A stretch of 26,220 nt of DNA from an uncultured Prevotellaceae bacterium. Its GTDB lineage: Bacteria > Bacteroidota > Bacteroidia > Bacteroidales > Bacteroidaceae. This document shows positions 7,938-15,858 of this stretch, piece by piece. The notes under the pieces were generated by a model that saw nothing but the letters and a program-made list of their open reading frames with translations, had not been told where the DNA came from and ran no database searches. The first letter of the stretch is position 1. Each line of letters begins with the position of its first letter. The stretch is from positions 1 through 26,220 of the forward strand of contig CAMOSA010000011.1 in assembly GCA_946624335.1 (NCBI GenBank). Direction: 5' to 3'. The translations under genes and the position numbers were made by a program.

Positions 7938-9329
7938 TCAAGAGCGCACTTTCTCGACCATTTCCTGTGCCGTGACGACGGTCTGCTCGCCGGTGTTCAT
8001 GTCCTTGAGGGTGAACTTGCCGTCGGCCATCTCGGTCTCTCCGGCCAGCGCCACGAAGGGTATGGCACGGGCGTTGGCGTACTGCATCTGCTTCTTCATC
8101 TTCGAAGCATCGGGATAGATCTCAGCCCGTATGCCGGCACGCCGACAGGCCGCGAGGGCCGGCAAGGCATAGGCCGCCTCCGTCTCGCCGAAGTTCACGA
8201 ACAACAGCTGCGTGGCCGTCGTGATAGCCTGAGGGTATAGCTCCAGCTGGTTCAGCACATCGTAGATGCGGTCGGCGCCGAAGGATATGCCGACACCCGA
8301 GAGGCCCGGCATACCGAAGATGCCCGTGAGGTTGTCGTAGCGGCCACCGCCCGTGATGCTGCCGATCTCGACGTCCAGCGCCTTCACCTCGAAAATGCAG
8401 CCGGTGTAGTAGTTCAGGCCGCGTGCCAGCGTCAGGTCCAGCTGGAGGGGTGCTCCTCCTTCGACACGACCGGTCGACGCCGGCGCCGTGACCAGCGCAT
8501 ATTGCTGCAGCACGTAGGCCACCTCGTCGATGCCCTTAAGACCCGTCTGGCTGTCCTTCAGCACCTGGCGCATCGTGGCGAGTTTCTCCTCGTTCGTGCC
8601 GCTGAGGTTGATGATGGGCTGCAGCTGCTCGATGGCAGGCTGAGGAATGCCCGCCTCGGCCAGTTCGGCGTTGACAGCATCGAGCCCGATCTTGTCCAGC
8701 TTGTCGATGGCCACAGTGATGTCCACGATCTTATCGGCCTGTCCGATCAGCTCGGCGATGCCGGTGAGGATCTTACGGTTGTTGATCTTGATGCACACAC
8801 GTATGCCGAAGCGGTGAAACACCTCGTCGATGATCTGCATCAGCTCGACCTCGTTCAGCAGCGAGTCGGAGCCCACGACGTCGGCGTCACACTGGTAGAA
8901 CTCGCGATAGCGTCCCTTCTGCGGACGGTCGGCGCGCCATACGGGCTGTATCTGGAAGCGGCGGAAGGGCAGCGTCAGCTCCTCGCGGTGCTGCACCACG
9001 TAGCGTGCGAAGGGCACGGTGAGGTCATATCTGAGTCCCTTCTCGCACAGCTGTGAGGCCAGCTTGGGCGACCCTTCGCCCGACAGCTCCTGGGCGTCTA
9101 CGCCACGCAGGAAGTCGCCGGAGTTCAAGATCTTGAACAACAGCTTGTCGCCTTCCTCGCCATACTTGCCCATGAGCGTGGAGAGGTTCTCCATCGCCGG
9201 GGTCTCGATCTGGCGGAAGCCATACAGCGCATAGACGCTACGGATCGTGTCAAAGATATAGTTGCGGCGCGCCATCTCAGCCGGACCGAAGTCACGCGTG
9301 CCTTTGGGAATGCTCGGTTTCTGTGCCAT
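7938..9329 (-). CDS. hisS: Histidyl-tRNA synthetase, 463 aa
   Basis: This class II aminoacyl-tRNA synthetase charges tRNA-His with histidine and ATP. The N-terminus MAQKPSIPKGTRDF contains the KGTRDF element typical of HisRS. Motif 2 (FRRFQIQPVWRADRPQKGRYREFYQCD) is at about residues 122-148. The histidine-specific loop LARGLNYYTG lies at about 301-310, and the motif 3 region (SGVGISFGADRI) at about 344-355. A C-terminal anticodon-binding domain follows (about 370-463, LLFVNFGETEAA...YPDASKMKKQM). Length is normal. It is a single-gene unit, read divergently from the SNF2 gene, with its own -7 box and a clear terminator. Confidence 0.97.
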   Translation of the reverse strand: MAQKPSIPKGTRDFGPAEMARRNYIFDTIRSVYALYGFRQIETPAMENLSTLMGKYGEEGDKLLFKILNSGDFLRGVDAQELSGEGSPKLASQLCEKGLRYDLTVPFARYVVQHREELTLPFRRFQIQPVWRADRPQKGRYREFYQCDADVVGSDSLLNEVELMQIIDEVFHRFGIRVCIKINNRKILTGIAELIGQADKIVDITVAIDKLDKIGLDAVNAELAEAGIPQPAIEQLQPIINLSGTNEEKLATMRQVLKDSQTGLKGIDEVAYVLQQYALVTAPASTGRVEGGAPLQLDLTLARGLNYYTGCIFEVKALDVEIGSITGGGRYDNLTGIFGMPGLSGVGISFGADRIYDVLNQLELYPQAITTATQLLFVNFGETEAAYALPALAACRRAGIRAEIYPDASKMKKQMQYANARAIPFVALAGETEMADGKFTLKDMNTGEQTVVTAQEMVEKVRS

Positions 9330-9412
9330 TATTCTTCTTCTGTTTCTCTATTTGCGATTAAAGCCTTGCCCCGCAGGGCACAGGCGATTCCTTACCAAAC
9401 TAAAAAGCGCTG

Positions 9413-9420
9413 CAAAGGTA
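9413..9420 (-). promoter_or_regulatory. Probable -7 box of hisS
   Basis: Minus-strand TACCTTTG fits TAnnTTTG and continues as CAGC. It lies 83 nt before the hisS ATG. No good -33 TTTG is seen at 19-21 nt. The leader between it and the gene is unremarkable apart from a small TGCCC/GGGCA stem at about 9368-9380. Confidence 0.6.
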
Positions 9421-9462
9421 CGCATTTTTTGTAAGAAACTCATTGGTTTTCCGAGAAATTAT

Positions 9463-9493
9463 TTTGTGGGCTGTGAAATAATAAATATCTTTG
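9463..9493 (+). promoter_or_regulatory. Promoter of the SNF2 helicase gene
   Basis: TTTG (9463-9466), 19 nt, TATCTTTG (9486-9493), then CAGC. This is a full match to the Bacteroidetes consensus. The ATG at 9518 is 24 nt downstream. A longer reading from TTG at 9491 would begin inside the -7 box and is rejected. Confidence 0.78.
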
Positions 9494-9517
9494 CAGCTGA
9501 AAACAATCATTCGAGCG

Positions 9518-11854
9518 ATGAAATATGCCGATTTGCCCAAGCACAAGATCAGCCACCTGGTGAAGCCCAGCGGTATGACGCTGGAGGACTGGCAGGTGGC
9601 GCTGCGGATGCAGCAAGCCAGCCGCGAAGCCTTCGAGGTAGAGTGTGTCAGCGAGCGTTACCACCCGGGCGAGTACCGTGTGCGCAGCCCTAAGTCGGGC
9701 GGAGTGTACAAGGTGGTATTCCGCGGCAGCAAGAGTCCGTGGAACTACTGCGAGTGCATGGATTTCAAGACGTCACAGCTCGGCACCTGCAAGCACATAG
9801 AGGGCGTGCGCCAGTGGATTGCCGACCACCACAAACGCATCCACTGGGACGAGCCGGCCTACACGAGCGTCTACCTGAGCTACCGGGGCGACGTGCGCCA
9901 GGTGAAAATCCGCATCGGCACGACCCACGAGGCTGAGTTCCGGGCGCTGGCCTCCAAGTATTTCGACGATTTCGACACGCTGCTGCCGAAGGCTGTCGAG
10001 CACTTCGGCACCTTCCTGAGCGCGGCCCGCAGCATCGACGACGGCTTCCGCTGCTACCAGGACGCGCTGGACCTCATCCTCGAGCAGCGCGAAGCACTGG
10101 CACGCGCCAGGGTCATCGAAGAACGATACACCGACGAGCAGCTCGACAAGCTGCTCACCACGAAGCTCTATGCCTACCAGAAGGAGGGCGTTCGCTTCGC
10201 CGCACGCGCCGGCCGGGCCATACTGGCGGACCAGATGGGCCTGGGCAAGACGGTGCAGGCCATAGCCACCGCCGAGCTGTTGCGCCGCGAGGGCTTCATC
10301 AGCAACGTCCTCGTCCTGTGCCCCACGACGCTGAAGTACCAGTGGAAGCGCGAGATCGAGCGCTTCACACCTTTCAAGGTGCAGGTCATCGAGGGGCCCA
10401 TAGAACAGCGACGTGAACAGCTCGAAGGCGATGCTATCTTCAAGGTAGCCTCATACAACAGTATGGTGGAACTCACAGACGTCAGCGCCGACATGCTCAT
10501 CCTGGACGAGGTGCACCGCCTGAAGAACTGGAACACGCAGATCTCGCGCGCTGCCCGACGCATCGCCTCGCGCTACACGCTCATCCTCAGCGGCACGCCG
10601 CTGGAGAACCGCCTCGAGGAGCTATACAGCATCGTCGAGTTCGTCGACCAGTATCTGCTGGCGCCCTACTATCTGTTCCGCGACAAATACCTCATCACCG
10701 ACGACGAGGGCCGCACCGTCGGCTATCGTCATCTCTCGGACATCAGCCAGCGGCTGCGCCAGGTGATGATACGTCGCACCATGGCTGACGTGGCGCTGCA
10801 GCTGCCCCAGCGCATCGACAAGAACCTGTTCGTGCCCATGACGAGCCAGCAGATGGACGCCCACCACGACCTGAAGCTGCACGCGGCGCGGCTGGTGGCG
10901 AAATGGCACCGCCAGCATTTCCTGTCGGAAATCGACCGCCGGCAACTGCTGCTGACGCTGCAGCAGATGCGTATGGCCTGCGACAGCCTCTACGTCCTCG
11001 ACGAGAACAGCCGCTACGACACGAAAGTCGAGGAAGTGATGAACATACTCGACGAGTGTGGCGTCACCGTCAACGGCGAAGGCACGGCCAGCAACGGCCA
11101 AGAGACGAAAGTCGTCATCTTCAGCCAATGGGAACGCATGACACGGCTGGTGGCACAGGAGCTGGAGCGCAGCAGCGTCGAGTTTGTCTATCTCCACGGC
11201 AGCGTGCCCGTTCGCGAGCGCAAGGAGCGCATCGAAGCCTTCGCCACCAAGCCTGAGATACGCGTTTTCCTGTCGACGGACGCCGGATCGGTGGGGCTGA
11301 ACCTGCAGGCAGCCAACATCATCGTCAACCTGGACCTGCCGTGGAACCCGGCCGTGCTCGAGCAGCGCATAGGACGCCTCCACCGTATCGGACAACACCG
11401 AGGCGTCGAAGTGATCAATCTGATCTCGACGGGAACGATCGAGGAGGAGATGCTCTCGCGGCTGCGCTTCAAGGCATCGCTCTTCGAGGGCGTGCTCGAC
11501 GGCGGCGAGGACGCCGTATTCCTCTCCTCCGACCAGTTCGACAACCTGCTCAACGGGCTCCATAATTATATGTCCGACGATGCGCAGGTCACGCCCGAAA
11601 GCTTCGTGCTGCACGACCAGGAGCAACGCCGCGAAGTCGTGCAGAAAGAGCTCAACTTCGACGAAGAGGCGACCATCAAGGACAAGGACCCGCTGAAGCC
11701 CGCGACGGCAGCAAACGCCGACCTCACTGCACCGGCCGAGGCTCCCACGACCGATGTGCTGCAACGGCTGGCGGCCAACCTGGCCGAGTTGCTCATGGCC
11801 GACGAGCCCACGAGAAGGAAGGCGGCAGCGATGCTGGGCAGATTAACGGATTAA
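9518..11854 (+). CDS. SWIM zinc-finger SNF2-family DNA-dependent ATPase/helicase, 778 aa
   Basis: A cytoplasmic DNA translocase of the SNF2/Rad54-like superfamily 2. A SWIM zinc finger is at the N-terminus: C78-x-C80 ... C91-x-H93. Helicase motifs follow: I (ADQMGLGKT, GLGKT at 241-245), II (LDEVH, D330-H333), III (LSGTPLENR, about 357-365), V (STDAGSVGLNLQAA) and VI (RIGRLHRIGQ, 617-626). The last 90 residues are low complexity with many Ala/Pro/Thr/Glu. SNF2 proteins move along duplex DNA and strip or remodel bound proteins such as RNA polymerase; the exact role of SWIM-SNF2 proteins in Bacteroidetes is not known to me. Its last three sense codons and stop lie in the TTAAC repeat array. No partner gene points to a defence system. 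Confidence 0.9.
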   Translation: MKYADLPKHKISHLVKPSGMTLEDWQVALRMQQASREAFEVECVSERYHPGEYRVRSPKSGGVYKVVFRGSKSPWNYCECMDFKTSQLGTCKHIEGVRQWIADHHKRIHWDEPAYTSVYLSYRGDVRQVKIRIGTTHEAEFRALASKYFDDFDTLLPKAVEHFGTFLSAARSIDDGFRCYQDALDLILEQREALARARVIEERYTDEQLDKLLTTKLYAYQKEGVRFAARAGRAILADQMGLGKTVQAIATAELLRREGFISNVLVLCPTTLKYQWKREIERFTPFKVQVIEGPIEQRREQLEGDAIFKVASYNSMVELTDVSADMLILDEVHRLKNWNTQISRAARRIASRYTLILSGTPLENRLEELYSIVEFVDQYLLAPYYLFRDKYLITDDEGRTVGYRHLSDISQRLRQVMIRRTMADVALQLPQRIDKNLFVPMTSQQMDAHHDLKLHAARLVAKWHRQHFLSEIDRRQLLLTLQQMRMACDSLYVLDENSRYDTKVEEVMNILDECGVTVNGEGTASNGQETKVVIFSQWERMTRLVAQELERSSVEFVYLHGSVPVRERKERIEAFATKPEIRVFLSTDAGSVGLNLQAANIIVNLDLPWNPAVLEQRIGRLHRIGQHRGVEVINLISTGTIEEEMLSRLRFKASLFEGVLDGGEDAVFLSSDQFDNLLNGLHNYMSDDAQVTPESFVLHDQEQRREVVQKELNFDEEATIKDKDPLKPATAANADLTAPAEAPTTDVLQRLAANLAELLMADEPTRRKAAAMLGRLTD

Positions 11855-11952
11855 CATATTAACATATTAACGGATTAACATATTAACATATTAACGGATT
11901 AACAGATTAACAGGTAACAGGTTAACAGGTTAACATATTAACATAACAAACC
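11842..11952 (+). repeat. TTAAC short tandem repeat array between SNF2 gene and leuB
   Basis: About thirteen units of 7-9 nt built on ATTAAC (variants ATTAACAT, ATTAACG, GTTAACAG) run from inside the last codons of the SNF2 gene to 15 nt before the leuB ATG. A higher-order period of about 24 nt (two ATTAACAT units plus one ATTAACGG) is seen in the first half. No usual promoter box is visible, so leuB is either read through from the SNF2 gene or driven from within the array. Confidence 0.85.
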
Positions 11953-11966
11953 AACAAGCACAACAA

Positions 11967-13028
11967 ATGAAACTGAAGATTGCGGTACTGGCCGGCGATG
12001 GTATCGGCCCTGAGATTAGCGAACAAGGCGTTCAGGTGATGAGTGCCGTAGCCGAGCGCTTCGGCCACGACGTCGAATACGAATATGCCATCTGCGGCGC
12101 CGACGCCATCGACAAGGTCGGCGACCCGTTCCCCGAAGAGACCTTCCAGACATGCACGCGCGCCGACGCCGTCCTGTTCTCGGCCGTCGGCGACCCTAAA
12201 TACGACAACGACCCGACGGCCAAGGTGCGCCCCGAGCAGGGCCTGCTGGCCATGCGCAAACGCCTCGGGCTGTTCGCCAACGTGCGTCCCGTCGAGACCT
12301 TCGACTGCCTCATCCACAAGTCGCCGCTGAAGGACGACCTCGTGCGCGGCGCCGACTTCGTCTGCATCCGCGAGCTGACGGGCGGGATGTATTTCGGCGA
12401 GAAGTATCAGGACAACGACAAGGCCTACGACACCAATTTCTACTCGCGCCCCGAGGTGGAGCGCATCCTGCGCGTAGGCTATGACTATGCCCGCCGCCGC
12501 CACAAGCACCTCACCGTGGTCGACAAGGCCAACGTGCTCGCCTCGAGCCGTCTGTGGCGACAGGTAGCCAAAGAGATGGCACCGCAGTACGCCGACGTCG
12601 AGACGGACTTCATGTTCGTCGACAACGCCGCCATGCGCATGATCCAGGACCCGCGCTTCTTCGACGTCATCGTGACGGAGAACACCTTCGGCGATATTCT
12701 CACCGACGAGGGCTCGTGCATCACCGGGTCGATGGGACTCCTGCCATCAGCCTCCACCGGCGAGTCGACGCCCGTCTTCGAGCCTGTCCATGGCTCATGG
12801 CCGCAAGCGGCCGGACAGAACATCGCGAACCCGCTGGCGCAGATCCTCTCCGTGGCGATGCTCTACGAATATTTCAACCTCGAAGCCGAAGGACGACTCA
12901 TACGCGAGGCCGTCAACGCAAGCCTCGACGCCAACGTGCGCACACCGGAGATACAGGTCGAGGGCGGAGCACACTACGGCACACGCGAGGTCGGCGAATG
13001 GATCGTCGACTATATACGCAAGGCTTGA
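11967..13028 (+). CDS. leuB: 3-isopropylmalate dehydrogenase, 353 aa
   Basis: Oxidises and decarboxylates (2R,3S)-3-isopropylmalate with NAD+ to 2-oxoisocaproate, the third step of leucine synthesis, in the cytoplasm. The N-terminal GDGIGPEI (residues 10-17), substrate-site Arg motif (MRKRLGLFANVRPV), the RELTGGMYFG loop, the K/N catalytic stretch DKANVLASSRLWR, the metal-site Asp region (VDNAAMRM...TENTFGDILTDEGS) and the NAD-site FEPVHGSWPQAAGQNIANP identify LeuB rather than isocitrate or tartrate dehydrogenase. Length is typical. It stands apart from leuA and leuCD, which are usually adjacent. Its start is preceded by the TTAAC array with no recognisable promoter. Confidence 0.95.
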   Translation: MKLKIAVLAGDGIGPEISEQGVQVMSAVAERFGHDVEYEYAICGADAIDKVGDPFPEETFQTCTRADAVLFSAVGDPKYDNDPTAKVRPEQGLLAMRKRLGLFANVRPVETFDCLIHKSPLKDDLVRGADFVCIRELTGGMYFGEKYQDNDKAYDTNFYSRPEVERILRVGYDYARRRHKHLTVVDKANVLASSRLWRQVAKEMAPQYADVETDFMFVDNAAMRMIQDPRFFDVIVTENTFGDILTDEGSCITGSMGLLPSASTGESTPVFEPVHGSWPQAAGQNIANPLAQILSVAMLYEYFNLEAEGRLIREAVNASLDANVRTPEIQVEGGAHYGTREVGEWIVDYIRKA

Positions 13029-13097
13029 CGAGCAAAGGCTTCTGGAAGTTCTTCGCTATGCAAAGGACTGCATTAACTCAAATTTCGGTTGTTTATT

Positions 13098-13274
13098 AAA
13101 ACAACGAATTAGACGAATTAGACGAATTATTGGCAGCGCAAAGTCTACAATGATATTAGTGCACAGGATGACACTCGACACCTGCATAGCGTGTCGCAAA
13201 TGAGTGAAATTCGATATAATTCGAGAGGTGTCAGGAGGAAAGAAATTCGTTTAATTCGTGTAATTCGTTGTTTT
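13098..13274. repeat. GAATTA inverted repeat in the leuB-ilvB gap
   Basis: The 362-nt gap between leuB and ilvB (13029-13390) holds no gene. Its main structure is an inverted repeat: left arm 13098-13128 and right arm 13244-13274 pair at 29 of 31 positions. Each arm is three 9-nt units of the type ACGAATTAG. Between them lies a 115-nt loop containing a smaller stem (GACACCT near 13175 and AGGTGTC near 13226). A short stem GTTGTTT/AAACAAC (13088-13105) overlaps the left arm. It could end leuB transcription. Such GAATTA repeats are common between genes in Bacteroidales (from memory). Confidence 0.65.
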
Positions 13275-13320
13275 TAAGGACATCCGAAACATGAATTCAC
13301 CAATAATAATTTGACGTTTT

Positions 13321-13352
13321 TTTGGCCGTTTCAGCGATTTACCGTAACTTTG
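13321..13352 (+). promoter_or_regulatory. Promoter of ilvB
   Basis: TTTG (13321-13324), 20 nt, TAACTTTG (13345-13352), then CAGCC. The ATG at 13391 follows after 38 nt, so ilvB is transcribed on its own, without room for a long attenuator leader. It also shows that the in-frame start at 13322 is too early. Confidence 0.78.
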
Positions 13353-13390
13353 CAGCCGTTTTCAGGAATAAACAATCAAAAAGAGTAACG

Positions 13391-15094
13391 ATGAAGCAGA
13401 CCATCACAGGCGCTGAGGCACTGATGCGCTCGCTGGAGCACGAGGGCGTGACGACGCTCTTCGGCTATCCCGGCGGTGCCATCATGCCCGTGTACGACGC
13501 GCTATACGACCATACGCAGACACTCAATCACGTGCTGGTGCGCCATGAGCAGGGCGCCGTCCACGCCGCACAGGGCTATGCCCGCGTCAGCGGCCACGTC
13601 GGCGTGGCCATGGTGACGAGCGGTCCGGGCGCCACGAACACCGTCACGGGCGTCGCCGATGCGATGATCGACTCCACGCCCATCGTCGTCATCTGCGGAC
13701 AGGTGGGCGCCGCCATGCTGGGCACCGACGCCTTCCAGGAGGTCGACGTGGTCGGCATGACGCAGCCCATCTCGAAATGGAACTACCAGATACGGCGCGC
13801 CGAGGACGTGGCCTGGGCCGTCAGCCGTGCCTTCTTCATCGCCCGCAGCGGACGGCCCGGACCCGTGGTGCTCGACTTCACGCGCAACGCACAGGTCGGC
13901 GAGGTCGACTACGAACCTACGCGCGTCGACTTCATCCGCAGCTACGTGCCGGCACCCAAGCCCGATATGGAAGCCATCCGCGAAGCCGCACGCCTCATCA
14001 ACAACGCCGTGAAGCCCCTCGTACTCGTAGGACAGGGCGTGGAACTCGGCGGCGCACAGCAGGAGCTGCGCGCGCTGCTGGAGAAAGCACAGCTGCCGGC
14101 CGGATGCACCCTCCTGGGCCTCTCCGCCCTACCCTCCGACCACCCGCTGAATATGGGTATGCTCGGGATGCACGGCAACCTCGGGCCTAACGTGATGACC
14201 AACCAGTGCGACGTGCTCATCGCCATCGGTATGCGCTTCGACGACCGCGTGACGGGCAACCTGCGCACCTATGCCCGGCAGGCCAAAGTCATACACTTCG
14301 ACATCGACCGCTCGGAGCTCAGCAAGCTGGTCCACGCCGACTGCAAGGTGCTGGGCGACTGCAAGCAGACGCTGGCCGCCCTGCTGCCGCTGATCGAGCC
14401 GACGACACACCAGAGCTGGGTCGACGGTTTCGCGCCCTACGCCGAGCGCGAGTACAACAAGGTCATCCGACGGGCCATTCACCCCACCGAAGGCCCTCTG
14501 CTCATGGGCGAGGTCGTGCGTGCCGTCAGCGAGGCTTCACACCACGAAGCCGTCCTCGTGACCGACGTCGGGCAAAACCAGATGTTCGGCGCACGCTACT
14601 TCAAGTTCACACGCCCCCGCAGCATCGTCACCAGCGGCGGCTGCGGCACGATGGGCTTCGGCCTGCCTGCCGCCATCGGCGCCACCTTCGGCGCCCCCGA
14701 CCGCACCGTCTGCCTCTTCGTCGGCGACGGCGGCCTGCAGATGACGATCCAAGAGCTGGGCACCATCATGGAACAGGGCGCGCCGGTGAAGATCATCCTT
14801 CTCAACAACAACTACCTGGGAAATGTGCGCCAGTGGCAGGCCATGTTCTGGCAACACCGCTACTCCTTCACGCCGATGCTCAACCCCGACTATGAGCTGA
14901 TCGCCAAGGCCTATGGTATCGCAGCCACCACCGTCGTCGAGCGCTCCGGCCTCGAGGCTGCCATCCAAGAGATGCTTGCCACCGACGGCCCCTTCCTCCT
15001 GCAGTGCGCCGTCAAGGAAGAGGACGACGTGCTGCCCATGACACCTCCGGGCGCCAATGTCGATGATATGCTCCTGGAGATTGACGACGCCTAA
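13391..15094 (+). CDS. ilvB: Acetolactate synthase, large (catalytic) subunit, 567 aa
   Basis: A ThDP-dependent enzyme that joins two pyruvates to 2-acetolactate (or pyruvate and 2-oxobutyrate), the first common step of valine/isoleucine synthesis. The N-terminal ThDP-activating Glu sits in RHEQGA (E53), with FGYPGGAIMPVYDAL before it and TSGPGATN after it. The central FAD-binding-like domain contains LGMHGN. The C-terminal ThDP/Mg motif runs from GDGG (445) to LNNNYLGNVRQWQ (472-485). It resembles anabolic IlvB/IlvG rather than catabolic AlsS. The start at 943-style N-terminal logic applies: ATG at 13391 gives MKQTITGAEAL, the family N-terminus. No regulatory subunit gene (ilvN) follows; a 22-nt repeat array does. 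Confidence 0.94.
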   Translation: MKQTITGAEALMRSLEHEGVTTLFGYPGGAIMPVYDALYDHTQTLNHVLVRHEQGAVHAAQGYARVSGHVGVAMVTSGPGATNTVTGVADAMIDSTPIVVICGQVGAAMLGTDAFQEVDVVGMTQPISKWNYQIRRAEDVAWAVSRAFFIARSGRPGPVVLDFTRNAQVGEVDYEPTRVDFIRSYVPAPKPDMEAIREAARLINNAVKPLVLVGQGVELGGAQQELRALLEKAQLPAGCTLLGLSALPSDHPLNMGMLGMHGNLGPNVMTNQCDVLIAIGMRFDDRVTGNLRTYARQAKVIHFDIDRSELSKLVHADCKVLGDCKQTLAALLPLIEPTTHQSWVDGFAPYAEREYNKVIRRAIHPTEGPLLMGEVVRAVSEASHHEAVLVTDVGQNQMFGARYFKFTRPRSIVTSGGCGTMGFGLPAAIGATFGAPDRTVCLFVGDGGLQMTIQELGTIMEQGAPVKIILLNNNYLGNVRQWQAMFWQHRYSFTPMLNPDYELIAKAYGIAATTVVERSGLEAAIQEMLATDGPFLLQCAVKEEDDVLPMTPPGANVDDMLLEIDDA

Positions 15095-15140
15095 CGCAAC
15101 GGGCTGGGCGGACACCCTTGGCGGCACGCCAGGCGTAGCA

Positions 15141-15294
15141 GTCAACACCCTTAAGGCTTTCAGCCAACACCCTTAAGGCTTTCGTCCAACACCCTTAAGG
15201 TCTCCGGCCAACACACATAGGGTCTCCGGCCAACACACATAGGGTCTCCGGCCTACACACATAGGGTCTCCGGCCAACACACTTAGGTGCTCAC
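15141..15294 (+). repeat. 22-nt tandem repeat array 3' of ilvB (7 units)
   Basis: Seven adjacent 22-nt units begin 46 nt after the ilvB stop. Units 1-3 share CAACACCCTTAAGG; units 4-6 share ACACACATAGGGTCTCCGG, with 4 and 5 nearly identical; unit 7 is a mixed form (CACTTAGG). There are no spacers, so it is not CRISPR. The 22-nt period is not a multiple of three, so the repeat is not a protein repeat. A degenerate part-unit (GGACACCCTTGG) may precede it at about 15109. The first units hold a CCTTAAGG palindrome. Confidence 0.88.
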
Positions 15295-15376
15295 GCGCCA
15301 CAGTCTCACTCTCACACACACGATTAGTATAAGCGCCCACTTGAAAAAGTCGGGCGTTTATCGTTATTACCCCCTC

Positions 15377-15590
15377 ATTCATGAACAATTCGTGTCTCGA
15401 ATTCATGAACAATTCGTGTCTCGAATTCATGTAAAAGAGCGTAGACTGTTTTTTCACACAAATGACCATCTATAGACCCACGAATGGTCATGAATATTTA
15501 TGGCCATTGCTGAACCCATTCATGGACATTCATGTAAAAGTTTTACATGAATTCGAGACACGAATTGTTCATGAATTCAAGACATAAATT
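15377..15590 (-). repeat. Copy A of a 24-nt-repeat-flanked intergenic element
   Basis: In the 596-nt gap between ilvB and the small-protein gene. On the plus strand two and a half 24-nt units (ATTCATGAACAATTCGTGTC plus TCGA) at 15377-15435 face inverted units at 15544-15590. Between them is a core of about 110 nt with an ATGACCAT/ATGGTCAT stem (15451-15490) and a 9-bp palindrome CATGTAAAA/TTTTACATG (15531-15549). Strand is given relative to copy B at 18768-19043, to which it is homologous in opposite orientation. No open frame of note. Function unknown. Confidence 0.8.
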
Positions 15591-15625
15591 TCAGTTCGGG
15601 CGCGTGTGAAGACCTATGAAGTAAA

Positions 15626-15662
15626 AGGAGTGCCGGCCCACGGTATGTGGTCCGGCACTCCT
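15626..15662 (-). terminator. Rho-independent terminator of the 55-aa protein gene
   Basis: An 11-bp perfect stem AGGAGTGCCGG/CCGGCACTCCT, lengthened inward by CCAC/GTGG with a small bulge. On the minus strand it is followed by TTTTACTTC. It lies 28 nt after the stop of the small gene, and is strong support that this gene is transcribed. Confidence 0.85.
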
Positions 15663-15690
15663 GCGTTATCATTGGCGCTGTCGTGCGCTG

Positions 15691-15858
15691 TTATTCTTCG
15701 TCTTCGCCGTAGTCGAAGATTTCCCAGTCGCCTCGTACCTTGACGTCGCCCTCGACGTTGTTGACGGGGTCAGAGCTTATGGTCAGGCTGGCAGCGATGG
15801 GCAACACCTGTTCGGTGCGCACCACGGATATCTCGGGGATGATATATGTCTGTTTCAT
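15691..15858 (-). CDS. Small protein of unknown function, 55 aa
   Basis: ATG at 15858 to TAA at 15691-15693. The sequence starts MKQTYIIPEISVVRTEQVLP, then IAASLTISSDP, and ends with an acidic, aromatic tail (WEIFDYGEDEE). GC-rich codon use matches the neighbouring genes, in contrast to the AT-rich DNA on either side. A strong terminator follows 28 nt after the stop. The pattern MKxxYxxPxxxVV is, from memory, seen in many very short Prevotella/Bacteroidales proteins. No signal peptide, Cys pair or membrane helix. It sits 186 nt downstream of the secreted protein gene on the same strand and could be read from it or from its own, unseen, promoter. Function unknown. Confidence 0.75.
   Translation of the reverse strand: MKQTYIIPEISVVRTEQVLPIAASLTISSDPVNNVEGDVKVRGDWEIFDYGEDEE

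Noticed and set aside
10622..11764. 380-codon open frame on the minus strand
   Set aside because: Antisense to the conserved helicase motifs of the SNF2 gene; no recognisable fold, and no promoter.
15141..15294. CRISPR array
   Set aside because: Units are directly adjacent, with no unique spacers, and no cas genes are present.
15173..15469. 98-codon frame across the 22-nt array on the minus strand
   Set aside because: A 22-nt period shifts frame at each unit, so no protein repeat is kept; the frame is an accident of few stop codons.
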